Below, in pieces: positions 21,101-27,210 of a stretch of 64,000 bases of DNA. How positions within the stretch are numbered: the stretch's first letter is position 1; each line of letters starts with the position of its first letter. The stretch spans positions 1-64,000 of the forward strand of contig JAHCAY010000003.1 in the NCBI GenBank assembly GCA_019634575.1. Direction: 5' to 3'. Origin of the DNA: Candidatus Didemnitutus sp. GTDB taxonomy: Bacteria; Verrucomicrobiota; Verrucomicrobiia; Opitutales; Opitutaceae. Made by a program: the position numbers and the translations under genes. The notes under the pieces are model-generated. The model did not search any database and had not been told where the DNA came from. It was given only the letters and a program-made list of their open reading frames with translations.

Positions 21101-21804
21101 ATGCGGTTGCGCGCGGTGCCGTTGTAGGTGGTGAAACGGCCCACGATGATCGCCTGGCCGTTGGCCTGGAGCGCGACGTCCCAGACGATGTCGTTCGCAC
21201 CGGTCGTCGGAGCGAACGTCGTGTCGAGCGCGCCCGCCGTCGTGAGGCGCGCGACGCGGTTGCGCGTGTTGCCGTTGAAGCTCGTGAACGCGCCCACGGC
21301 GACGACCTTGCCATCGCTTTGGAGCGCGAGTCCGATGACCTCGCCGTTGAAACCCGTGCCGGGGTTGAAGGTCGTGTCGAGCGAGCCGTCGGCATTGAGT
21401 CGCGCGATGGAGTTGCGCGACGTCGCGCCATAGGCGGTGAACACGCCGCCGATGACGATCTTGCCGTCGCTCTGCACGGCGATGCAGCGCACGGTGCCAT
21501 TGAGCGACGCGCCGACGTTGAACGTCGGATCGATGGTGCCGTCGGCGTTGAAGCGCGCGAGATTGGCCGCCTCCCCGCGGTCGGCGCGACTGAAGAGACC
21601 GCCGGCGAGCACCTTGCCGTCCGGCTGGGTCGCGACGGCGAAACCGAGGCCGAAGGTCCGCGCGTCCGGATCGAACGTCGAATCGAGATCCGCCGCAGGC
21701 GCGACCGACAGCGCGACCGTCGCCGCGAACGTGAGGGTCAACAACGCGCGAATCCCGACAAAAGCGAGCACGCCGCGCGCAGCGTGGAAGGAGCGGGCAA
21801 CCAT
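9106..21804 (-). CDS. Giant exported delta-60-repeat beta-propeller / Ig-domain protein (4,232 aa)
   Basis: An uninterrupted frame of 4,232 codons. The N-terminus has a hydrophobic export signal ending near 'ALSVAPAA'. The bulk is roughly 60 delta-60 (DUF5122-type) repeats of 50-60 residues, with recurring 'QSDGKI.I.G.F', 'R.NADGS.D.TF' and 'G.G.N' motifs expected to fold into beta-propeller blades. The propeller blocks are separated by eight Ig-like domains, each with a central 'YQW(Y/F)RDG..I.GAT' and a terminal 'DAG.Y.V..TN' motif; the first two are in tandem. The C-terminus has an Ig/MBG-like domain and then a tail containing 'DYDHDGLSNLVEYALGLNP', recurrent in verrucomicrobial exported proteins and possibly a calcium-binding or sorting module. 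No enzymatic motif is seen. The start is 108 bases after the response regulator stop. A role in surface adhesion or S-layer-like coating is inferred. Confidence 0.92.
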   Translation of the reverse strand: MVARSFHAARGVLAFVGIRALLTLTFAATVALSVAPAADLDSTFDPDARTFGLGFAVATQPDGKVLAGGLFSRADRGEAANLARFNADGTIDPTFNVGASLNGTVRCIAVQSDGKIVIGGVFTAYGATSRNSIARLNADGSLDTTFNPGTGFNGEVIGLALQSDGKVVAVGAFTSFNGNTRNRVARLTTAGALDTTFAPTTGANDIVWDVALQANGQAIIVGRFTTYNGTARNRIARLTAAGALDTAFNPGTGANSDIVAIAIDSAGRPVIGGFFSTFNGTARQCLARLTTAGALDSTFGATAVFSSTYDTISDLKLDSAERILVAGDFAPAYQYNYNPAAPGLVRVSGDGNTIDESFFVPEAAWQFNRPGMSFRRIQSIAVTPDDGVLAAGGMFDTVSGQAGLLRVTNTGARDATFNSRAGLWFPPYINAVRPGLGGKFYVAGLFDWIGGTRRVDLARYLPNAKIDSSFAAYDGNYTDNQITEVLELPNGNVWAFGPFTKLGSQTRSGAALFDANGNLSYASPLLAITGGNVVRALATASGDLALAGTFTQVNATARAGVARVTAAGALDTAFAPGTGPAGGTIADAALDASGRLIVGGAFTSFSGTAEANLVRLSTAGAVDTAFAANTDVSAAVNSVQVQTDGKILLGGIFANSGGYVFNGTTLLNADGTPDLTFNPYPGANSYVYRARRAADGTVLVAGAFNAMQDQPRPMLARLTANGPVDSLFAADTVAGGYPSDFLELPDGKILVRGTFTAIDGATRHGLARFHSAPVRRGGLESAMNAAALASGTVSAVVPLADGRFVVAGDFTTFSGTARLRVAAIDVYGQIDPTFAYTNGCNGAVLGGALDANGKILLWGSFTSYNGTSAPGLVRLNADGSVDATFAAPVFNAAVNAVLLQPDGRLLVGGGFSFAGATPAGGLVRLQAGGAVDSAFNAGSGANGAILALARASDGSVFAGGAFTSFAGSAAPGVVKLNATGARASGFDLGAGNADSSKPVRALAVVSGDKLLVGGSFTAWAGASVGGLVRLNADGSRDSAFLGGLGADGAVHAFAALADGRLYVGGAFTTLGGGERRGLLRLAANGTIDPVFDVGTGFSGEVRALAVVADGRVAAGGTFTAYGGVARNRLAVLFGGDSPSYTLPGDQIFVADVNPGNPFSVGYGDAISGLRYQWYRDGVLIPGATGASYAVASAGLGDMGLYTLTFSNGSGEYSTQGWRVTVKLAPVISGAPLAQAVGYGASATFTVGAAGPGPFTYQWYRNGVAITDATGSSYTLANVGDTDFGATFFVRITNTYGSTDSTPVTLTFDTAAVPGALTLPFTGASTLNGSVQAVVRTAGGQYYVGGSGLLRRLNADGTVDSTFAPTLTQLTATALALQSDGKLIVAGSMVTNGVTYGLVRLLSSGAVDPTFAPVTVVQSSASYATQIAALALQSDGKILLGGYFDTVAGTTRRYLARLNTNGSVDTTLAPTSDATGPNDVVSRIVVQGTNVIIAGAFTAYRGAAANRLARFIGGTGANDTTFAGGTRADGTILGLVAQTDGKLIVHGNFTAYNGTTRNKLARLNADGSLDTAFDPGSGPAVRAYYDSPSIVAAVPSDNGTVIVLGLFDSFSGWPVERSVRLTSTGAIDTQWASPNAGSSSFSALFALGDGSLFVSGSVMLSNGSYAGFARLLSGSYPPQAPAIARAPVAPGSGVAAGTRVELSALASGRGTLAFQWYRGATALTNSTTVTGATSPVLTLRSIRADEAGAYKLRVTSSTNGSVETTPVSLTVDPELGGPGSLDLTWAADPLPRDATVFGFAADGSAIASFYDNYNNPSRSYLRKYDANGVLQPAATFASGAGFTGFVRTLLVQSDGKVIAIGAFDDAFGVTARNYIARVNANGTYDSAYTPTPDNQILDAVLQSDGKLIVAGYFATVTGTSRAGVARLTTAGAVDTTFVPGAHGLTGIRFVRLATDTANLGKVYIVGYNSTTNVEEIVRLTAAGAIDGTFTRASFASGSVSGLALDSAGRLLLVGSFTSISGQPRKTIARLTTTGALDPTFGITRSAGASASPSSLAIGADGYIYLSLDTGASATFDGFPTGPIVRVDATAGQFDVNFPGSGRLRVDNLSESRLTWVGAKLALTGFISGAPRSGYVRLNVTGGPTGAPVLADSSGNRTIGDGTTLTLFARFAGAGPLTYVWRRDGAVLAGATGPQLIVTGASSADAGTYTVTATNASGSATATMNVSFFAADPLAPVGGITLASNFNGGVGALSRVADGSVLAGGTFTTVDGVPRRGLARFTSAGVLDTAFNNALPFSTTAGVSVNATLIEPDGRILVLGNLGLSDGSTAYLVRLNSNGSLASVLLNSTNTTGGSPVRMARQSDGQIVLFGSFTTIAGVARSKLARISVAGVLDSTFAPTGLDATEYTDIVLVGGDRILLAGNFTRVGATNVATRLVRLTSNGALDPTFTAPAFANTPTGIYLAGDGRIFLTGQNGFVLGENSIVVQLTSGGAVDRNFSLSLNATARDLAEDAAGRLYLLTTSQLLRLTRNGGIDRAVTVQSNPQALLGAGDRLLVAGGNGLTAIGGVSVFGLSYTNAGDTDALALLTPLPDALTVAQGGVLALRPAFRGGDGATTYQWFRDGNAIDGATGPSLVIANASTTDAGAYRVTATRGSDVLTAGPTQVTVRTNNARPGEVDLAWGAGLSVVGGARPYSDAANNIYLVGNVQLGAAAARPLVALAPDGTARGDFTLSAQVTGVAAGLRFQSDGKLLLFGGTVGVDGVSRVVRLNVDGSVDPTFGVIGASNDVIPLDDGRILVSAGSGLQRYSAAGVLDGSFDVGAFASGSFHVAPDGKRWLVGSLNDSVGNNHWLARLNADGTIDPTFVGPILRSSEFINGFVGAADGSLFVILNWSNSSQSGYGSDYRRIVRVRPDGTIDANFTPGVFAFASGSASYSEMAVDAAGRLIVVGVFSSYDGLPRNGIVRLLADGAPDPSFANLPATTAVSSNTVPQRVTVQPSGRILVSNSSGAALGGVTDRLGLFALVGTELPSSVAPEITGTFADLSLSPYGILSLAAPVLAPANATFQWFKDGDAIVGATASRYRLSGAPSSAAGDYTVRVTTTGGTVQTTPVTVSVPPTDYSGALSALNAVTRIDTPALFGVRQPDGRALVVSIGSSVNGSANYELFRLNADGTFAGGLPTVITGSNSSPVVSCALVDAQGRIYLGGQFTKVNGVTRNRVVRLLADGTVDPVWDPGTGPNSTVTSLALTSDGRLVIGGSFSQVAGVARQYLARLTAAGALDTTFLVGTGLNNPNPTLLMSPDDRVIVGGAFTTYNGLTATRLIRLDASGALDATFAPAPNSTVNFISAATDGRLLIGGNFTQVGGVARTGLAWLGADGALLPATANLTTGYTSALALPDDSIVASTPNGLYRFRADGTADTLFNNANGYRGQFYRGYATTATSSRAAPLLANGNQILLVGDIGRIGGAVNSATSNIRHAAVWIQYTDALTPVIGTAPADAELPEGGSITWSVAASTPTGVLTYAWTKVSDPTTILSTTAALARTNVKPADAGQYRIVVANGEGYAEAFVNLSVRSAALPRAGSVRLGFNATATGTDVRDLVAAANGNWWTITSTRLLRLLPDGSADSSFAALEVNSGGSLTGLHPLPDGRLYAWGTFSTLAGQAVKRLVRLTADGALDPTFNADLPSNAVISDVAELGDGRIYVGGNFTVDIAGSSARNLVRLASTGAIDPTFDPAGGLDATPMAVRALADGRVLVAGPFTTAGGASRRGVVRFLSTGPLDTGFNNLNVANVYQLLVYPDGRLLIAGQFTTVDGVARAGVARLTADGVVDPTFTLGATANFNSTIVPIVLRPDGRIVIAGSFTESAGTRSRVLQFGPDGVLDPTYDGTRSFTSTAGGISSTSFRDLALLPTGHLIVVGSFSFLDDGISRAGLASLQGTPLAPEITADTIASATLSAGGTINLSVTASGAPTLGYQWRHNTSAIDGATSPTFTKANVTAEDAGTYDVVVTNSYGTATSRSAVIALTQEAQTITFAALSDVPFSATPLTLEATASSGLTVVFSVVSGSASVAGNQLTLLGTGAITIRATQPGNGGYLAAAPVERTFNVTANFASWLVDNFTPTEIADPTQTGPNADYDHDGLSNLVEYALGLNPKAASPAGAPALTLENGQWTLTYTRPANRTDVTYAVQFSTNLTSWSATGVTHTLVSTVGGVATWRATYPATAAPHCFLRLMVTR

Positions 21805-21912
21805 GGCTCCAGCCTTGCCACGCTCCGCCGTCGCTCAAGCGACCGCGGGTCGGGGCATCCCTGATTTTTGCGCAGCCGGGAAAAACGCCGGTGTGATCCG
21901 AGCCGACAGGCC

Positions 21913-22530
21913 CTAGCGGGAAAGACCCTGTTCGCGCACCCAGATCGCCGCCCGCGCGATCAGCGCGTTGGCGTGCGGCAGGCCGAGCTTCTGCTTGATC
22001 GATTCCCGGTGGGTCTCGATCGTCTTGACGCTCACTCCGAGTTTGGCGGCCACCTCCTGCGTCGTATGCCCGTGGCCGAGCTCGCGGAAAACCTGGAGTT
22101 CACGCTCGCTGAGTTCCGCGAGCTCGTGGTCGCCGCTGGACGTCGACGTTCGCGACGGCACCGGAAAATCGAGCAGCCGCCGCACCGCAGCGACAACCTG
22201 GCCCGGACCCTCCCGTTTTGAAAGGAACGCATCGGCACCGGCCTGGAGCGCTTTCGGCCGGTAGACCGCCTCGTCGAGCATCGTCAGCACCACGATCCGC
22301 AAGGCCGGGCCATCGCGCCGCAGCTCGCGCACGAGCTTCAGTCCGTCCTCGCCGCCGAGCACGAGGTCGACCACCGCCACGTCGGGCCGCAGTGTCGCGG
22401 CCGCCTCCCGTGCGGTGATGCCGTCGTTCGCTTCCGCGCAGATCTCGAGTCCCGGATCAGTCCGCAACACTGCGGCGACGCCGGCCCGAAAAAGAGGATG
22501 ATCGTCGACGAGAAGAATGCGCGCTGGCAT
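21913..22530 (-). CDS. NarL/FixJ-family response regulator
   Basis: Encodes 205 residues from the ATG at 22530; a longer in-frame extension upstream runs through the kinase gene and is disregarded. The N-terminal receiver domain has the acidic pair D9/D10, the probable phosphoacceptor D55 ('VAVVDLVLGGEDGL') and the conserved lysine in 'FLSKREG'. The C-terminal LuxR-type helix-turn-helix runs from 'LSERELQVFRELGHG' through 'VSVKTIETHRESIKQKLGL'. It is a DNA-binding partner of the histidine kinase ending 50 bases upstream in the same direction. It lies directly upstream of the 4,232-residue protein gene, so control of that gene is plausible but unproven. Confidence 0.95.
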   Translation of the reverse strand: MPARILLVDDHPLFRAGVAAVLRTDPGLEICAEANDGITAREAAATLRPDVAVVDLVLGGEDGLKLVRELRRDGPALRIVVLTMLDEAVYRPKALQAGADAFLSKREGPGQVVAAVRRLLDFPVPSRTSTSSGDHELAELSERELQVFRELGHGHTTQEVAAKLGVSVKTIETHRESIKQKLGLPHANALIARAAIWVREQGLSR

Positions 22531-22580
22531 GGCCGCGCCGAACGAAACGACGCGCGCGGAAAATACAAGCGCACAGCGCG

Positions 22581-25370
22581 TCAGGCTGCACGCAGCCAGC
22601 GCTGGAGTGCGGCCTCGACGGCCACCCAGCCCGCGCGCAACGCCGCCTCGTCCTTCCGTTCGGCGGCACGCACGGTCGCCTCGCACGCGTCCCGCAACGC
22701 CGCATCGCCCACCGCCGCGGCGCTGTTGGCGAGATAATGCGCGGCCCCGCGCACCCCGCCCCACTCGCGAGCCCCGACCGCCTGTGCCAGCGTCAGACGG
22801 TTCTGCGCCGCCACCAGCCGGAACTGCCGCGCCAACTCCTCCTGCCACGCCGGCAACGGCGTCGCCGCCGTCGCACCCGTCCGCCCGGACAGCGCCCCGA
22901 GCAATTCCTCCTGCGCGACCGGCTTGGTCAGAAACACGTCGAAGCCCGCCCGCAAAGCCGCCTCGCGCTCCGCCGCACCGGCATGCGCGCTGGCACCGAC
23001 CAGACGCAGTTCCGGCCGGCGCCCGCGCAGCTCGCGCGCCAAATCCAGACCCGACTCGCCACCGAGCGCGAGATCGAGCACCGCCGCCTCGACCGAAGGG
23101 TCTTCTGCGGCGCGCACCGCCGCGGCCACGGACGCCGCCATCGTGCAACGCGCCCCTGCCGCCGTCAGCATCGCGGCGAAGAGTTCGCGCACCAGCGTGT
23201 TGTCGTCTACCACCAGAACGTGCCGACCCACGAGCGGGCGCGCCGCCCCCACGGGCGCCTCCGCCGGTCGCGCCGCCTTCGCCCCGACGACCTTCGCGTG
23301 AAAAGCGGTCCCGCTCGCCCCGTCGCTCTCCACCGTCAACCCGCCGTCGAGCGCCCGGCACAGCGCCGCACTCAACGCCAGGCCGATGCCGGCGCCCTCC
23401 TTGTGCGCGGTGCGCTCGAGCCGCGTGAAGGCCTGGAACAGTTTCCCCTGCGCTTCGGGCGCGATGCCCGGGCCGGTGTCCGCGACCGTCAGCCCGAGGG
23501 CCACCGCATCCCCCCGCGACTCCGCCTCCAAACGGACGCTCACCGTGCCACGATCGGTGAACTTCACGGCATTGCCGACGAGATTGAAAACCACCTGCCG
23601 CCAGCGCGCATCGTCGATGCACACGGCCTCGGGCACGGTGTCGTCCACCACACATTGCAGACGCAGGCCCTTGGCCTCCGCGCGCGGACGCAGTCCCTCG
23701 ACCACGCTCAACACCAGCTGGCTCGGTGCGACGGTGCGCGACGCCAGGCGGAGCGTGCCGGCATCCACTGCGCCGAGATCGATCAGGTCGTTCACCAGCC
23801 GCGTCATCAATTCCCCGTGCTGGCGCATCGCCTCGATCCAGGCCGCCGCCTGGGCGTCGCCGCCGACGCGATCGCGCAGCAGTTCACCGTAGCCGAGCAA
23901 GCTCTGCAGCGGCGTGCGCAACTCGTGACTGACGGTGGCGAGGAAGGCGGACTTCACGCGGCTCGCCTCCGCCTGCACGACCGCATCGCGTTCGGCTGCC
24001 TCGCGCTCGCGCTCCACGCGCCGCTGCAACACCAGCATGGCACCCAGCAAAAGGCCCAGCGCCGTCACCAGCAGCGGTCCCGAACGCCACTTGCGCTCGA
24101 TGCTTTGGAAGAACTCCCGTTGCTCGAATTCCAACCACCCGAGCATCCGCCCGTCCGCGGAGCGCAGGGCGGCCCGGCAAAAATACGGCTGCCCGATCTC
24201 CGGCACCGCGGACGTCTCGATCAGGTTTCGACCCTCTCTCCAGTCCGCCTCGTCCTGCGGCGTGGCGCGGCGCAGCACCTCCACAACGCCCTCGGGCAGC
24301 CGCCGGCGACTATCCGCGAGCACAAATACCCACCCGCTGTTGACCGCGATGACGCGCACCCGCTCGATGAACGGAGTGTAGCGAAACTCGCGCGCCACGA
24401 GGCGGGAAAGCGAGGCGCTCAAACCCTCGAGGTCCTCCGGCAACACGCGGGTCGCGCCGTCGCCGGTTTCACGCTGCCAGAGCGGCGGCAGCGGATCCGA
24501 CCAGCGCTGGAGCAGGTCGGCGTTGAGGATTTGCGCCCGCGCAGCTGCGCCTCGCAGGCGGTTCTGGTGCAACTCGTGGCGGTTGTCCCGGCCGACCTGT
24601 TGCGCAAACCAGAGTCCGCCGAACAACCAACCCGCCGCCAGCAGCCACCAGCCCAACCCGACGCGGTCGGTCGTCGTCGACCGGTCCGGTCGCTCGCGGC
24701 GCAACACGAGGAACACGACGGCGGCCGCGAGGCACTGATAAATCGCCGCCACCAAGCCAAACGCCGTCGGCGGCCCGGCACGCTGCAGTTCTCCCAGCGC
24801 ACCCGCCAGCGGCCCGATCGTGGAACACAACGGACCGGCCGCCGCGATCAGCATCGCCGCACGCACCGCCCGCGAGCGACCGCGCGCGAGCGCAAAAGCC
24901 AGACCGAGCACGGCGACGGACAGCGCGGCGCCTCCGATCCGCGGCGCGGATACGTGCACGCCCGCCGCTATGACCACCCCCGCCACCACCGCGGCGTGAG
25001 CGCCGAGCGAGCGATTCCGCAGCGCCAACCAGCTCCAACCGATCGTCCACCCCGCCACGAGCGCCGCGAGCAGCCAGTCGCCGAGCAACTCCACATCGAT
25101 GACCGCCGGCACGAAGTCGCGAATCGTGCCGGGCTTGAGCCGGCTTTGAAAAATATCGAGGTGCGGGTTGAAGATGCCGAACTGCACCGCGGCGCCGAGC
25201 GCGCCCGCCGCCGCGACCCACGGCACCCACGTCCACGCCGCCTCGCGCGAGGCCCGCCGCCACCACAGCAACGTGGTAAAACCCCACCCCAGCAGCACGA
25301 GAAACCAGAGGTAATCCTGGTGAATCGCGCCGCGCTCGAACCAGAGCGGCCAAGGACTGGGGCTTGCCAT
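22581..25370 (-). CDS. Membrane-bound hybrid sensor histidine kinase (HisKA-HATPase-REC-Hpt)
   Basis: The preferred start is ATG at 25370 (MASPSPWPLWFERG), giving 929 residues; the frame opens 21 codons earlier with an arginine-rich stretch unlike a membrane N-terminus. The first ~260 residues form several membrane helices. A soluble sensor segment (~265-455) follows, then a further helix ('LLVTALGLLLGAMLVL'). The HisKA box 'FLATVSHELRTPLQSLLGYG' carries the phosphorylated histidine. The HATPase has 'NLVGNAVKFTDRG', 'VADTGPGIAPEA' and 'GAGIGLALS'. A receiver domain follows ('HVLVVDDNTLVRELF', 'AVLDLALGGESGLDL', 'FLTKPV'), then a C-terminal Hpt-like helix bundle with 'AAHYLANSAAAVG'. The presence of HisKA, REC and Hpt together suggests a phosphorelay to the adjacent response regulator. 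The input signal is not recognisable. Confidence 0.92.
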   Translation of the reverse strand: MASPSPWPLWFERGAIHQDYLWFLVLLGWGFTTLLWWRRASREAAWTWVPWVAAAGALGAAVQFGIFNPHLDIFQSRLKPGTIRDFVPAVIDVELLGDWLLAALVAGWTIGWSWLALRNRSLGAHAAVVAGVVIAAGVHVSAPRIGGAALSVAVLGLAFALARGRSRAVRAAMLIAAAGPLCSTIGPLAGALGELQRAGPPTAFGLVAAIYQCLAAAVVFLVLRRERPDRSTTTDRVGLGWWLLAAGWLFGGLWFAQQVGRDNRHELHQNRLRGAAARAQILNADLLQRWSDPLPPLWQRETGDGATRVLPEDLEGLSASLSRLVAREFRYTPFIERVRVIAVNSGWVFVLADSRRRLPEGVVEVLRRATPQDEADWREGRNLIETSAVPEIGQPYFCRAALRSADGRMLGWLEFEQREFFQSIERKWRSGPLLVTALGLLLGAMLVLQRRVEREREAAERDAVVQAEASRVKSAFLATVSHELRTPLQSLLGYGELLRDRVGGDAQAAAWIEAMRQHGELMTRLVNDLIDLGAVDAGTLRLASRTVAPSQLVLSVVEGLRPRAEAKGLRLQCVVDDTVPEAVCIDDARWRQVVFNLVGNAVKFTDRGTVSVRLEAESRGDAVALGLTVADTGPGIAPEAQGKLFQAFTRLERTAHKEGAGIGLALSAALCRALDGGLTVESDGASGTAFHAKVVGAKAARPAEAPVGAARPLVGRHVLVVDDNTLVRELFAAMLTAAGARCTMAASVAAAVRAAEDPSVEAAVLDLALGGESGLDLARELRGRRPELRLVGASAHAGAAEREAALRAGFDVFLTKPVAQEELLGALSGRTGATAATPLPAWQEELARQFRLVAAQNRLTLAQAVGAREWGGVRGAAHYLANSAAAVGDAALRDACEATVRAAERKDEAALRAGWVAVEAALQRWLRAA

Positions 25371-25987
25371 CGGAGCCGGAGTCAACGCAGCCCGCCTCCG
25401 CCGACGAGAGCAAAATCGCACCGCGCTCGCCACGACGGTGCCAACCCCGCGCCAAGGCGTCTAACACCACCGTCACCAGACGCATCTCGGCGCGGGCGGC
25501 GCCTCGCCTGGCGCCATTCGGAGAAACTCATATTTTCGCTCGGAAGACGCGAGGCAGCCCGACCGATTCGCGGACGGGGTCTCAGACGCCCCGCGCCCGG
25601 AGGTCGCAGGCTACTTTGCAAGCGCGCTTAGGTGCCGGAGTGTGCGGGAGATCGTCCGAGAACCGGACTCCATCGAAAGTTGCGGATTCTGCACCATGTG
25701 CCCCATCGGCACCGTCGCGAAATGCTCCACGGCAGCACGAGTTCGAACGGGTCCTTGGAAAACGCAGCCGAGCAGGATGCCCGCGATGCTGCACGCGCGC
25801 AGGATTTCTGTCATCATCGTTGATAGCGCTCCCGCCAGCGCGAGCTACGCTCGGCACCGGCAAACGTCGCAGAGAGGCGCCGCGCCCGGCTCTTCCTCGC
25901 GGCTACGACCGCAACTCCGAGTGACAACACCACACACGATCATGTCACGTCCGCCGGCGAGCGGACATGCAACGCGGCGGATATTCC
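25371..25987. other. Gap between histidine kinase and epimerase genes
   Basis: About 617 bases between two minus-strand genes. Competing frames exist on both strands and none is clearly coding, apart from a possible small lipoprotein at 25611-25817 listed separately. A 6-bp hairpin gtccgc/gcggac near 25947-25964 lies after the epimerase stop but has no T-run. The kinase promoter should lie at the left end of this region; no clear promoter boxes were identified. Confidence 0.4.
25611..25817 (-). CDS. Possible small lipoprotein (68 aa), uncertain
   Basis: This short frame begins with tandem ATGs at 25817/25814 and has GGGAG eleven bases upstream of the first. The N-terminus reads MMTEILRACSIAGILLGC, a short hydrophobic stretch ending in an LLGC lipobox, so the product could be a lipid-anchored protein of about 50 mature residues. 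The rest ('VFQGPVRTRAAVEHF' onward) matches nothing recognised. Overlapping frames on both strands make coding status uncertain, and codon use does not decide it. It sits alone in the gap between the sensor kinase and the epimerase gene. Confidence 0.3.
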   Translation of the reverse strand: MMTEILRACSIAGILLGCVFQGPVRTRAAVEHFATVPMGHMVQNPQLSMESGSRTISRTLRHLSALAK

Positions 25988-26980
25988 TCAGAGATAGTGG
26001 CTCAGCTCGCGCTCGAAGTAACCGAGCGTGAGCCGCAAGGCCGACCGGAGATCGGTGCGCGGCTTCCAACCGAGCTGCCGCTCGATGAGCGCGCCCGAAG
26101 AGTAGTAGTCGCCGATGTCGATCTTCTGGCGATCGGCGGGAAACTCGCGCACTTGGTAGCGCGCGCGGGTCGGACAAAGTTCCACCAGCAAGTCGGCCAA
26201 CTCCCGCAGGCTAACTTTTCCCAGTCCACCGACATTGTAGACCTGACTGATCGCTTCATCGTGCGCGCCCGTCACGAGGAACGCGTCCACCGCATCGTCC
26301 ACATAGGTGAAGTCGCGCAGCTGCGCTCCGCCCCACACCTCGAACGGCTCGCCCCGCAGCGCGGACTTGATCCACACGCCCACGAAGGTCTGGCGCGCGT
26401 CCTTGATCCGCATCCGCGGACCGATCGTATTCGTCAGGCGCAACACCGTGCTGCGAATGCCGTGCACCTGCGAATACAGCAGGTGATACTGCTCGCCCGC
26501 CAGTTTGTTGATGCCGTTCACGTCGACCGGCCGCAGCGGGTGCGCTTCGTCGACCGGCAAATAGTCGGGCCGCCCGTAAATCTGCCGCGTGCTCGCGAAC
26601 ACGATCCGCACGCCCGGGTTGTGCAGCCGGCAGGCCTCGAGAATCGAAAGCTGCGCCGCGCAGTTGATCTCCAGATCGGTGACTGGATCCGTCATCGAAT
26701 CCATGTGGCTGGTCTGCCCGGCCAGGTTGAATAGCACGTCCTGTCCGCGCACGAAACCGGGCAGGCTGTGCAGGTCCCGCACGTCGGAGATGTGAATTGT
26801 CAACCGGTCCTCGATCCCGGCCACATTGCGCCGATTGCCGCCATACTCGGGCACCAGACTGTCGATCACCGTGACGTGCGCGCCCGCCTCCACCAAGGTG
26901 CGGGCCAGGTTCGCACCGATGAAACCGAGCCCGCCCGTGATGAGCACCCGCTGGCCACGATAGGAGGAGGCGGAGGTCAT
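25988..26980 (-). CDS. NAD-dependent epimerase/dehydratase family protein (extended SDR)
   Basis: The preferred start is ATG at 26980 (MTSASSYRGQRVLITG), giving 330 residues; the frame opens 30 codons upstream with a non-conserved arginine/proline-rich stretch. The Rossmann motif 'VLITGGLGFIGANLARTL' binds NAD(P). Other SDR landmarks are 'DVRDLHSLPGF', 'NLAGQTSHMDSM', 'FASTRQIYG' and 'RLTNTIGPRMR'. The usual catalytic Tyr-x-x-x-Lys is replaced: 'PVDVNGINKLAGEQ' has Asn where Tyr is expected, with Lys kept. It may act on a nucleotide-sugar (4-epimerase or dehydratase type), but the altered active site makes the reaction uncertain. It is divergent from the DeoR gene and not obviously part of the BMC pathway. 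Confidence 0.85.
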   Translation of the reverse strand: MTSASSYRGQRVLITGGLGFIGANLARTLVEAGAHVTVIDSLVPEYGGNRRNVAGIEDRLTIHISDVRDLHSLPGFVRGQDVLFNLAGQTSHMDSMTDPVTDLEINCAAQLSILEACRLHNPGVRIVFASTRQIYGRPDYLPVDEAHPLRPVDVNGINKLAGEQYHLLYSQVHGIRSTVLRLTNTIGPRMRIKDARQTFVGVWIKSALRGEPFEVWGGAQLRDFTYVDDAVDAFLVTGAHDEAISQVYNVGGLGKVSLRELADLLVELCPTRARYQVREFPADRQKIDIGDYYSSGALIERQLGWKPRTDLRSALRLTLGYFERELSHYL

Positions 26981-27013
26981 GATCAATCGCGGCGGATAGC
27001 CGGGGACTCGGGG

Positions 27014-27028
27014 CGAAACGCGAAAACG
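27014..27028. promoter_or_regulatory. Tandem CGAAA half-sites in the divergent epimerase/deoR region
   Basis: The sequence cgaaacgcgaaaacg contains two CGAAA units spaced seven bases apart. DeoR/GlpR-family repressors commonly bind TTTCG/CGAAA-type half-sites, so this is a weak candidate operator in the region between the two divergent genes. Inference only. Confidence 0.3.
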
Positions 27029-27166
27029 GGGAGCATCGGACGGCCATCGGAACAGGTCGCCGCGTCCCATTCAAGCCCGGCGCGACCGACGACCCGCCCG
27101 CCCGCACCTTCGCAGGAATTGCGCAGCGCTGGGCGTGGGTTGGTGGGCGCCGGATTTATGATTGTG

Positions 27167-27177
27167 TTCGCTCATAT
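27167..27177 (+). promoter_or_regulatory. Candidate DeoR operator upstream of deoR-pduS-pduT (TTCGCTCATAT)
   Basis: The 11-mer ttcgctcatat lies 21 bases before the GTG and 33 before the preferred ATG of the DeoR gene, in an AT-rich patch. The same 11-mer occurs in reverse complement at 29941-29951, in the only other sizeable gap before the pduL part of the locus. This suggests autoregulation and co-regulation of both BMC transcripts by the DeoR protein. Confidence 0.55.
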
Positions 27178-27210
27178 AAATTTAGTCTCCTGCCTCCCGT
27201 GCGCGTCTCC

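Noticed and set aside
13957-21864. A 2,635-codon open frame on the plus strand opposite the giant delta-60 gene
   Set aside because: It has no recognisable domain, an extreme Arg/Glu/Asp/Gly/Ala composition and exactly mirrors the codon bias of the highly repetitive minus-strand gene; the sense frame has clear propeller and Ig domains and a signal peptide. It is a GC-rich shadow, although remarkably long.
22737-25631. A 964-codon plus-strand frame over the histidine kinase
   Set aside because: Pro/Arg/His-rich antisense of an unmistakable histidine kinase; no domain.
25642-26031. Plus-strand frame with 'CGFCTMCP', considered as a small Fe-S or zinc protein
   Set aside because: It overlaps the 3' end of the epimerase gene on the other strand, with a shadow-like composition and no further cysteines in a pattern.
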